DNA from: Asterionellopsis glacialis
Lineage: Eukaryota; Bacillariophyta; Plagiogrammaphyceae; Rhaphoneidales; Asterionellopsidaceae
Direction of reading: 5' to 3'
DNA: 12,399 bases
Assembly (NCBI GenBank): GCA_014885115.2
Contig: WKLE02000243.1
Location: 1 to 12,399, forward strand
The notes beneath the pieces are model-generated. The model saw only the letters and a program-made list of their open reading frames with translations. It was not told the DNA's origin and made no database searches. The translations under genes were made by a program, and so were the position numbers. How positions within the stretch are numbered: position 1 is the stretch's first letter; every line of letters begins with the position of its first letter. Shown here one piece after another: positions 6,374-12,399 of this stretch.

Positions 6374-7423
6374 ATGGATGATGAAAATGAAAAAATAATT
6401 CTTATTCAACAACAACTTTGTGTGATTGAATTTGGAAAAATTCAGATTTTTTTTTGGGTAATTATTTTAATGGAAATGTTTCTTATACAAGAAGCATTTT
6501 GCCCAAAGAAAAAGTCATTGAATACATAGGAATGAGTGCAAGTGTTGAGGATATTTCTGCTATGGAAACCGGTGAAGATTCTATGAGTAAGTTGGAATCA
6601 AATTTAATTGTTCTGGATTATAATTTATCCCAAGGCAATAGGATGGGTGAACAAGATCATCATAGGTCTAGTATTGTTGTGTGTCCAATCAAGTTATTTA
6701 GCACATTGCTGGATGTATCATCTTATTGGCCTTGATGTTGTTGTACAGTCAAACAATGACTGCAATGCATGTGGAAAGAAAAAAATGTTTTTTAGAAGGA
6801 AGAAGTGTGCAAATTTTAATTATTTTGACTATGTATATAATGTTGCATTATTAACTCAAAAGGTATGGCTCAAAAGGTATGGCAAACAAAATTACTGCAA
6901 CTTTTTTGTATGCAACATATTGTTTTTGATGAATCAACGTCAGATGGTCATTTTGAGTTACATGTTATTGAAATTGATTGTGAACCAAGGAAGGCAATTG
7001 TTTATGATGGAAATGATGATATTGACAACAAAGATGAATATATTGATTAGATGCGAAATTATTTAAATGGTTTGATGTATAATCATTTTGGAGATACTTT
7101 AACATTAAAGGAAAAAGGTAAAAGGGGAAGAATGACACGTAATAATTGTGTGTTTTTTTTTAGTACTTCCAATTTGTGCAGCCATAAGTGCTTGTTTAGC
7201 AATTGACATCACAAAGAAGGGTAGTTGATATCAATGGTATATGAAAGGAAGTCTTTTGTAAGTATTTGGACATAATGCACATAGACATATGAAGTTGAAG
7301 TACTTGAACAAATATTTCAGGGACATTTGAAAGGATAAGAATTATGATTTTTTGAAAATATACAATAAAGCATTATTTGTGGCATTACCATCAGAAGAGA
7401 ATCCCATTAATCTCAGCACATAA
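6374..7423 (+). pseudogene. Decayed C48 (Ulp1/SENP-like) cysteine protease domain
   Basis: Family members cleave SUMO or other ubiquitin-like proteins, and many eukaryotic transposons carry relatives. ATG at 6374 opens MDDENEKIILIQQQLCVIEF. The sense then moves to frames at 6454-6735 (GNVSYTRSILPKEKVIEYIG, SSIVVCPIKLFSTLLD) and 6736-6868. It continues in frame from 6869: LQLFCMQHIVFDESTSDGHF, ELHVIEIDCEPRKAIVYDGN. His at 6949-6951 (GHF for the usual HW), Asp at 7006-7008 (YDG) and Cys at 7147-7149 (NNC) lie in one frame. The H-D gap is 19 residues and the D-C gap is 47, close to Ulp1/SENP1 spacing. The oxyanion Gln position is Arg. After the Cys, a T9 run shifts the frame into LPICAAISACLAIDITKKG. 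Damage: a 14-bp duplication, TAG at 7048, the T9 shift, and stops at about 7226, 7259 and 7327. Confidence 0.6.
6855..6882 (+). repeat. Perfect 14-bp tandem duplication causing a frameshift
   Basis: The 14-mer ctcaaaaggtatgg occurs twice without spacer (6855-6868 and 6869-6882). Because 14 is not a multiple of three it moves the C48-like coding sequence from the frame used at 6736-6868 to the frame used after 6869. Removing one copy would make the two frames continuous. The copies are identical, so the event looks recent. Confidence 0.85.
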
Positions 7424-7439
7424 TGTCATATCATTTTTT

Positions 7440-7480
7440 GGGCATAATTTCCTCCCATAACTAGGACAAAAATTATGCCC
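7440..7480. repeat. Perfect 11-bp inverted repeat (hairpin) after the C48-like locus
   Basis: The left arm gggcataattt (7440-7450) and right arm aaattatgccc (7470-7480) are exact complements around a 19-nt loop. It starts 17 bases after the last stop of the plus-strand locus. It may be a 3' end structure or one end of a small element. There is no T-run typical of a bacterial terminator and no further support. Confidence 0.55.
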
Positions 7481-7761
7481 CAGCACAAGACAGGGAGTGA
7501 ACTAAATTTATGAACATTCTGTGCAATATGCTTCTCATATTTGGTATGGTCAAGGAAAAATCTTTTATAGTATCTTCCTGTTGTAGAACATTTACTGTTT
7601 CTAAAGACACTTTGTGTTCTTCCGTTTTCATACCCTTTCTTCTAGATGATTGCATTGCTTCTGTTCTCTCACAGCTGCACAATTTTTACCCTCTCCTGCT
7701 CTGGCATGCTTAGTCTTTATAAAATCTTTACAAAGTGATTACAAGGTGTTGATTATATTTT
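7481..7761. other. Convergent spacer without a supported gene
   Basis: The short open frames on both strands here (7473-7682 minus, 7510-7713 plus) are antisense to each other. Neither has convincing protein character or a link to its neighbours. The stretch separates the 3' ends of two opposing decayed loci. Confidence 0.35.

Positions 7762-7838
<77 letters not shown>
7762..7838. repeat. Perfect (CAA/TTG) microsatellite, about 25 copies
   Basis: This is an uninterrupted 77-bp aac/caa run with no substitutions. It sits between convergent loci, directly after the stop (7843-7841) of the minus-strand unknown gene, so transcripts of that gene would carry (UUG)n in their 3' region. The lack of interruptions implies recent expansion. 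Confidence 0.95.
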
Positions 7839-7840
7839 GG

Positions 7841-8447
7841 TCAGCACTTCACAACAGTAACTGCTTGATCAGCACCCAGTGTAAAAGAAAATGATGAACA
7901 TGTCAAACAATCATCATAACTTAATACATTGCTTAATCTTTCTTGTTGTTTGTTTTGGATACTACAACAACAATCATCAAGCTGCAACCATGAAGAATAA
8001 CTACAAAAAATGCAAGAGTTAATTGTAACCAGCAAAACAAGTTTCAAGGAGTTCAAAGGACCTTCTTCTTGTGATTGAACAACCACTCACATGATATGCA
8101 CCACAACAATTCACCACCACTTACTGAATGACTGTACAAATCTGCAATATTTTGCAAATCTTCTTGTTTCTTTGTTATCCCAAAGCATTTGCACCATTTG
8201 AATACAATGTGCTTCTTGGTTATGATCAATGTTCCTGATCCATAGCCACTATGCTTTATGCCATCAATCTCTGGTTATCTTCATTCCCTTCTTTGTTAAG
8301 CAAAGTTAGTATGATACCTTTAATTTCAACACAGATTTTTCATGATTGTTCTGGTTCAAAATAAACAAGATGAGTTGACGCTAGTACATTTGCGGCTTCA
8401 ATAGCTTTGCAAATTGTATCAGCATCCCAGTATGAACTACTGCCAAG
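7841..8447 (-). pseudogene. C-terminal part of the unknown 2.1-kb gene
   Basis: Segment 8447-8256 reads GSSSYWDADTICKAIEAANV, LASTHLVYFEPEQS, a TGA where Trp would fit, then KICVEIKGIILTLLNKEGNE. Segment 8265-8053, one frame away, continues DGIKHSGYGSGTLIITKKHI, VFKWCKCFGITKKQEDLQNI and SGGELLWCISCEWLFNHKKK. A last segment, 8086-7841, is Cys/Gln-rich (LDDCCCSIQNKQQERLSNVL, SYDDCLTCSSFSFTLGADQA). A short intron could join the last two, since there is a ttttttgtag-type acceptor near 8001, but a frameshift explains the data equally well. Several Cys residues (CKCF, CISC, CLTC) could bind metal, although no regular finger spacing is visible. Confidence 0.45.
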
Positions 8448-8874
8448 GTTTGCATGTGTTTTCATGGAAAACATGTTTTTCATATGTTTCTATCTTATCA
8501 ATATCACCATGAGGTTCTCTCTTCAACTTTTCTAAATGTTTTTGCCTCCAAATATTTAAAGTTGTTGGTATTTCTGTATAATGCATGTTTCACATCAACA
8601 CATCATTTTTTTGGTCACTTCTTTGTACTCTCCCATCTTTATCTCTTGCCCTAGACAAACCAATTATGGGATCAATTAGGTAATTATACAATGCCCTAAA
8701 TGAAGTTTCTAAAAGTAGCTTACCAATTCCCTCTTTCACACCAGTGATAGGGGTTTTAATGAGTAGAGTGTCATTTGCAATCAGTGAGCATACAACATTG
8801 GGATGACCAAGAGCCCATGAAAGTAACTTTTTTCCAACAACATGGTTGACTTTCATATAGGCCTTTCTTGCCAT
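8437..8874 (-). pseudogene. Best-preserved core of the unknown 2.1-kb gene
   Basis: ATG at 8874 opens MARKAYMKVNHVVGKKLL, then ALGHPNVVCSLIANDTLLIK, TPITGVKEGIGKLLLETSFR and ALYNYLIDPIIGLSRARDKD. A TGA at 8592-8590 interrupts it, but the same frame continues for 50 codons (IPTTLNIWRQKHLEKLKREP, DIDKIETYEKHVFHENTCK) to TAG at 8439-8437. This is the longest undamaged stretch of the locus. The ATG follows an in-frame TAA by only a few codons and has a good AAAATGG context, so it could be a real exon or gene start. The pattern of Gly, Pro and hydrophobics suggests a folded domain. I cannot assign it. Confidence 0.5.
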
Positions 8875-8908
8875 TTTCTTTTTTATTTAAAACCTTCAAT
8901 TTTGTTAA

Positions 8909-9306
8909 TCAAATCTTTCCTCTTGACTTTGGATTGCTGTAACAAAGGTCTACCTGATATGAGTTCACAAGTTTTTGGCATTTACTGATCTTATGGTTGG
9001 TTGGAGCATCTGGTGACTCAGCTATTATTGATAATGAAGATTCAACATAAGCCCCTTTGTCATCAGTTGATCTCACTTTTTTATAGGTGGATAAGGCTCT
9101 GGTCAACATCTTTTGTTTTTATGTATAAGGTTCACTGTTGGGTAATTATGAAAGTTATTTTTAGGTTCCACCACTTCAACAGCTGTATCCTTAATTACAC
9201 TAGGATGAGTTAGTGTATCTTTCAATACCAAAGTATGTTGTGGAGATGGGAAAGAATTAATTGTGTCTACCAATAATAATAAGGTTCTATTTATTAATTG
9301 CTGCAG
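8909..9306 (-). pseudogene. Middle part of the unknown 2.1-kb gene
   Basis: An open segment at 9306-9103 has no start codon (LVDTINSFPSPQHTLVLKDT, then TAVEVVEPKNNFHNYPTVNL). It is followed, after a shift in or near the A6 run at about 9080, by 9109-8909 (VRSTDDKGAYVESSLSIIAE, SPDAPTNHKISKCQKLVNSY). The alternative tail of the first frame (PEPYPPIKK) runs into the second frame, showing that both belong together. The region is polar and Pro-containing, probably an unstructured linker between the basic helix and the C-terminal core. No motif recognised. Confidence 0.4.
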
Positions 9307-9416
9307 CTAGTGATAACCGTGGAAACCAATTCTACTCGCAACGACAGCCTTGACCATCAGATTAATTTATGGGAAACTAGACCTGTTCAATCAGGCTGGA
9401 ACTGAAAATAATGGTT

Positions 9417-9460
9417 AATGGTACGGACTCCTTTAATGGCCCAGGACTTTGCGTACCATT
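9417..9460. repeat. 9-bp inverted repeat
   Basis: aatggtacg (9417-9425) and cgtaccatt (9452-9460) are exact complements around 26 nt. They lie in the gap between two open segments of the unknown 2.1-kb gene, where protein sense is lost. This could be a remnant of a small insertion, but no target duplication was identified. Confidence 0.35.
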
Positions 9461-9935
9461 TTTAGGTATGCTTGGGACTTGGCTTTTCTCATAACAGCAT
9501 TGCTACATCTTTTTTCTGCCTTCTTGTACCTAAAAAGATCTTCTTGTTGTTTTTGTGACATTACAAGAAGATCACTACCACCAGGCAATGCAACAGTCCT
9601 TCCATTTCAAACTAAGGGTAAGGGAGGATGAATGGCAGTTGGTGTTGTGATGCTTGATGATGTGGTTTGTAAAGGAATAGTGGTGGCATTCTTTGTTGTC
9701 AGAATTAGCGTTGTCATTTGTATTTGGTTGCTTGTCCAGGATGATCTACTGCTGACTCACTTTTACCAATAGCATTGTCACTATTTTGTGGTGCACCTTC
9801 ACCTCTGTCTTCCTTGGCAACTGCTTGGTCATTGAGTGGCCAGTACCTGCCTTTTGGTTGGACCCAATTTGCCCTTTGCATGGACAGCCAATGGTCGCAA
9901 TTCTTGATTCTTGTTGCAAATTTTATGTTGTGTTG
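9433..9935 (-). pseudogene. N-terminal part of the unknown 2.1-kb gene
   Basis: First segment: open from 9935, ATG at 9881, TGA at 9716-9714. It reads MQRANWVQPKGRYWPLND and an acidic, polar run (VAKEDRGEGAPQNSDNAIG). Second segment, one frame away: ATG at 9717, Thr/Ser/Pro-rich (TTSSSITTPTAIHPPLPLV), a single TGA at 9609-9607, then GRTVALPGGSDLLVMSQKQQ and a basic amphipathic stretch (FRYKKAEKRCSNAVMRKAKS), ending at TAA 9435-9433. The two segments overlap by only a few bases and join naturally with one frameshift. The polar linker followed by a Lys/Arg-rich helix is consistent with a nucleic-acid-binding or nuclear protein, which I infer only from composition. Confidence 0.45.
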
Positions 9936-9939
9936 CTAG

Positions 9940-10133
9940 TGACAACTCAAAGTGTGATGCGTCACATTGGAACATGGTGACGCACAGTCACTCTGAGGCA
10001 GTACAACTCCAGTCATGACACCAAACAGGTAATCTGATGGATGTTTATTGGCTGCCTCAGGGAGTTCGGTTCACATGGTAAAACTGAACTCCACCAAATC
10101 TGAACCTAAGTAGATCATCTGTAGGAGATCATG
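9940..10133 (+). repeat. LTR-like segment (copy 2), inverted relative to copy 1
   Basis: The block 10047-10133 (attggctgcctcagggag, then ggttcacatggtaaaactg, ctaagtagatc and taggagatc) matches the minus strand of 3273-3185. The first 46 bases differ at only two positions by eye, and later bases carry a few substitutions and small gaps. Upstream sequence is also related (ttggaacatggtgacgcac, gcagtacaactcca). It contains two inverted TGACGCA words (9958-9964 and 9978-9984), echoing the TGACGT cluster of copy 1. No gag follows on the plus strand and no pol precedes it, so this is a solo LTR or LTR fragment. Confidence 0.6.
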
Positions 10134-10641
10134 GTCAAAACAGGTGTCAAAGACGAACTGGTGAGTTCACAAGTGTTTTTTAGAACTTGTTAAACTAGCT
10201 CATACTTTATCCAGCACCCCAACAAAACTCTGCTCCTTTTTCAATGATTGTTGTCAGCATAGTGCATAGTGTTAACACTCAATGCCAAAAGCCATAAGCA
10301 TCTAACAAATACCATTTTTCATTTTCACCAACTCACCATGAAGGTCATTATTTCTAACCAAGGCAATGGTTGGAGCTACCTGCCAAATCCTATCCTGCTC
10401 ACTCCAGAAAAAAGTCTATCCGTCAGTCAATCAAAAAAGTTGGTGCATCACTTAAATTCTGTCCTCCACTGGCATATTTTCTTCGGAACTGACATAAAAA
10501 TTGTACAGAGTGACATAAAAATTTGTCTATGTCATGTACCAGAAAAATGGGTCATATATTTATGTGATACAGACAAATTATAATTTCTGTTGTGTAAACT
10601 TATACTGTGTTGGTCATGTTTATTTTTTATATAGTCATATA
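10134..10641. other. Stretch without a supported gene; contains an imperfect inverted repeat
   Basis: The 104-codon plus frame at 10269-10583 has no recognisable motif and weak protein character, so I do not call it a gene. Words of the form tgacataaaaattt are repeated at about 10490-10525. An imperfect inverted repeat with about 19-bp arms lies at 10520-10538 and 10561-10579 (perfect for the outer 9, aatttgtct/agacaaatt). It may be the edge of the element that carries the next ORF. Confidence 0.3.
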
Positions 10642-10854
10642 TTTTATATGTCTTTGAAAACAAAAAAAAATGCTGTAACTTCTCATCTTTGTTCATGCCA
10701 TAAAGTTGTGGATACACAAACAAAAATCATGAATCGTAATGTTAGACCACGATTGCATCTTGTTTGTTGTGAATGTGAAATATTATGTCATTCATCTAGA
10801 TCCTATACATCACACTTGATGAACAATTCTTTTTGTCTTGCAGTCGATCAGTGA
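10642..10854 (+). pseudogene. Zinc-finger-like N-terminal segment of a transposon-type ORF
   Basis: The frame reads KTKKNAVTSHLCSCHKVVDT, then PRLHLVCCECEILCHSSRSY and TSHLMNNSFC, giving C-x2-C followed by a His and a Cys at finger-like distances (HLVCCEC...SHLMNNSFC). This resembles a degenerate C2H2/C2HC finger. The frame closes at TGA shortly after SFCLAVDQ, while the next coding frame opens at about 10823. One small indel around 10820-10855 would join them. The only other explanation I see is an intron boundary (ttttgtcttgcag ends at 10843). Role inferred: DNA binding by a mobile-element protein. Confidence 0.4.
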
Positions 10855-11450
10855 GTTGTTAATATTAACAAACCGTTGTCACCAAACGATCAATCCTGGT
10901 GAGAACACTAATCCAACAATACAGACAAAGGCTACAATTCTGTACCAGAATGTAACAGACAATTACAATGCAATTCTTGATGATCCTTTATATCCGGAAG
11001 AAGATCTTGATGATGCTGATATTGAATTTGAACCCAATGTCTTTGTTGATAAACTCCCTGAGCCTACAGTATGTAGCTTTGGTTTGGAAAAAAATCTGTC
11101 TGACAGGTCACATACTTCCAAAGTTTTTTCTAAAGAAACTAGATTCTTTGTGAAATTATTACATAAACTTATGCTTATTGGCCGGCCGCTATATATTTTT
11201 GATGATATTATAAAATGGGCAGTAGATGTTACAATGGCTGGGGTCACTTTTCACTCTAACATGCCTTCTCGTGAACAAATTATGAGTGATCTTGAAAAGC
11301 GTTTCAAAACTTCCTCTATGAAACCTCAATACTTGCCTTATCATCTAGAAGGTAAAGGATATGAGTCCTTACCAGTTTTTAACTTCAAGGCAATGCTTGC
11401 ATCGTTGTTGAATGATAAAAGACTTATGCAACCAGAAAATTTAGTTATTA
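10838..11450 (+). pseudogene. N-terminal part of a transposon-type multicopy protein, truncated
   Basis: The frame has no ATG near its beginning (first codon TTG after a TGA at 10820-10822), so it continues the finger segment. It contains a polar Asn/Thr stretch and an acidic patch (YPEEDLDDADIEFEPN). These are followed by an all-helical looking part (RFFVKLLHKLMLIGRPLYIF, DDIIKWAVDVTMAGVTFHSN) and a terminal block (LPVFNFKAMLASLLNDKRLM, QPENLVIS). From memory the ending pattern, ...DFxxxLxSLLxDxxLMxxENL, recurs in repetitive diatom proteins linked to DNA transposons. I cannot name the family with certainty. At about 11450 it is cut by an integrase fragment; the last 26 codons of the open frame (to 11527) are an out-of-frame reading of that fragment. 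Confidence 0.5.
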
Positions 11451-11588
11451 GCCGCTGTAGCATACACCATAGGTTCCACTTATCATACTACTCTTTAAGC
11501 TATGCCTGGCCAGCTAGTTTTTGGTAGGGATATGATATTTAACGTTCAACACAAAGCAAACTGGGAACACATACATAGTAGGAAATAA
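11451..11588 (+). pseudogene. Ty3/gypsy integrase C-terminal fragment
   Basis: In the third plus frame the sequence reads VAYTIGSTYHTTL, TAA (11496-11498), then AMPGQLVFGRDMIFNVQHKA and NWEHIHSRK before TAA at 11586-11588. STYHTT...PGQLVFGRDM...W..I..RK is the signature of the end of the integrase catalytic core and the adjacent region in Ty3/gypsy elements. Only about 45 codons remain; zinc-binding and DDE residues are absent. The orientation matches the LTR-like copy at 9940-10133, not the gag-RT element. It lies directly against the transposon-type ORF, so it marks an insertion or recombination point. Confidence 0.8.
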
Positions 11589-12399
11589 GTTTGAAGCCCC
11601 TATTACATTGCAATTTCATTGAAGTCAATCAAATTAAAATTTAGTAGTTATTGTGCATTGTAAACTTCTTGTGTACTTTAACAATAATTTTTTTGATAAA
11701 AGAAAACCCTAAACATATCCTCACTTACTGAAAAATATTCAACCATCACCTAATTTATGGCATTCTTTGGAAAAAAAATGTTATATTAATACAAAAAAAA
11801 GTCTTAGTTACAAACTAAAGTAAGTAAAATAAAAAATAAAATACTTGATCTAAAGGAATAAAAACTGCAATGGAAAACAATACAACATGTCATAAAGACA
11901 AGTGCTGATTTGTAAGCTTACACATAGTTTGTGTGTACAATAAAAAAATAGAGCTGTAAACTGTAACCCAAGTGACAGTGACAACATTTATGTCATGGGG
12001 ATGACATTTTTTTCAAGCTGGCAGACTTTTTTGTGTGACAGACAGACTATTCAAATATGGGAGGGTGCTTGGATATATGTCAAAGGACAGCCAACAAATT
12101 TTTTTTGCCTATCTTGTATCAAGTCATGTTTTTTACCTAATACAGAATGAAAATATGTGAAAAAAAGGTATGAAAATATGTGAAGATTGGTGTGAGATTC
12201 CTCATTGATGTAAGGCAAGCACCCACAATCACAAACCACAGGGCACATCATTTTCTCACATGGAGCTAGCCCGATTTGTTGCACCATTATATGTTATTTT
12301 GCCCATTGCCTTTACTTTACTAGTTCTTCTTTGTACATGCCCTATGCCGCCTATGTCAACGACGGCACAACACAACAATCAGACAATCAACACACAAAA
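11589..12399. other. AT-rich stretch without a supported gene
   Basis: A minus-strand frame at 12287-12051 begins with a Cys-rich run (MVQQIGLAPCEKMMCPVVCD) and then becomes ordinary AT-driven sequence; I do not call it a gene. A 15-bp direct repeat (atgaaaatatgtgaa) occurs at 12147-12161 and 12170-12184. The last 60 bases are less AT-rich, with many CAA/ACA words, and could lead into a feature beyond the window. Confidence 0.35.

Larger units (their letters stand above)
7841..9935 (-). pseudogene. Decayed ~2.1-kb gene of unknown family
   Basis: Protein-like sequence runs leftward through overlapping open segments: 9935-9714, 9717-9433, 9306-9103, 9109-8909, 8874-8437, 8447-8256, 8265-8053 and 8086-7841. 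In order they give a Trp-containing start (MQRANWVQPKGRYWPLND), a Ser/Thr/Pro-rich linker and a Lys/Arg-rich helical stretch. A conserved-looking core (PITGVKEGIGKLLLETSFRA) follows, and the C-terminal part is rich in Cys, Trp and Lys. At least six frameshifts or stops interrupt it. No known domain is evident to me. The layout of low-complexity N-terminus, basic helix and structured C-terminus would suit a transposon-encoded or chromatin-type protein, but that is speculation. Its upstream end abuts the LTR-like segment at 9940. Confidence 0.5.

Noticed and set aside
3831..7838. Idea that the (GTT)n and (CAA)n runs are paired tails of one element
   Set aside because: They are complementary on the plus strand, but their orientation relative to the adjacent decayed genes differs (AAC sense in one, TTG sense in the other) and no shared flank is visible.
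3502..9935. Polinton/Maverick-like element (protease plus divergent genes)
   Set aside because: Apart from the C48-like domain I find no DNA polymerase B, packaging ATPase, capsid or retroviral-type integrase sequence, and no long terminal inverted repeats beyond the LTR-like copies.
10269..10583. 104-codon plus-strand frame
   Set aside because: No motif, weak protein character and no continuity with the finger segment that follows.
12051..12287. 78-codon minus-strand frame with a Cys-rich start
   Set aside because: Cysteine spacing is irregular and the remainder is AT-driven; insufficient support for a gene.
1..12399. CRISPR array, rRNA or tRNA genes, bacterial operons
   Set aside because: No regularly spaced repeats with unique spacers, no cloverleaf or rRNA landmarks, and the sequence is eukaryotic in character.

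Overview
The window looks like AT-rich eukaryotic nuclear DNA from a transposon-dense, gene-poor stretch. There are no bacterial-type operons. The coding remnants are broken by stops and frameshifts, possible introns are visible, and there are long triplet microsatellites. The best taxonomic clue is the retroelement. Its Ty3/gypsy reverse transcriptase (SDFRKLN, LDLTMGYYHI, LPWGKYKY) and its TGACGT-rich LTR-like region resemble, from memory, elements of diatoms and related stramenopiles. I infer a diatom or near relative; no host gene settles this.

Layout from left to right. (1) 1-740 is AT-rich noncoding DNA with a diverged ~119-bp tandem duplication. (2) A 57-codon plus-strand ORF (741-914) ends at a TTAGGG-like repeat, which also marks the end of (3), a decayed Ty3/gypsy element on the minus strand (about 923-3496: LTR-like region, gag, protease, truncated RT). 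(4) 3502-4925 (-) is a decayed gene of unknown family, with Q/E-rich low complexity over a compound microsatellite and a plausible 105-nt intron. (5) 5354-7423 (+) is a second decayed locus. Its 3' half carries the H, D and C residues of a C48 (Ulp1/SENP-like) cysteine protease at family-like spacing, with one frameshift explained by a 14-bp tandem duplication. (6) A perfect ~25-copy (CAA)n run lies between convergent loci. (7) 7841-9935 (-) is a third decayed gene of unknown family. (8) 9940-10133 (+) is a second LTR-like segment, homologous and inverted relative to the one at 3185-3496. (9) 10642-11450 (+) is a finger-like segment plus a transposon-type ORF, cut at about 11450 by (10), a Ty3/gypsy integrase C-terminal fragment (11451-11588). 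(11) The remainder is AT-rich with no supported gene.

The picture is of nested mobile elements and multicopy genes decaying together. I see no intact, clearly functional gene. The most informative observations are the C48-like locus, the inverted LTR pair enclosing three decayed genes, the telomere-like junction, and the chimeric ORF at 11450. The functions of the two minus-strand families remain unknown to me.
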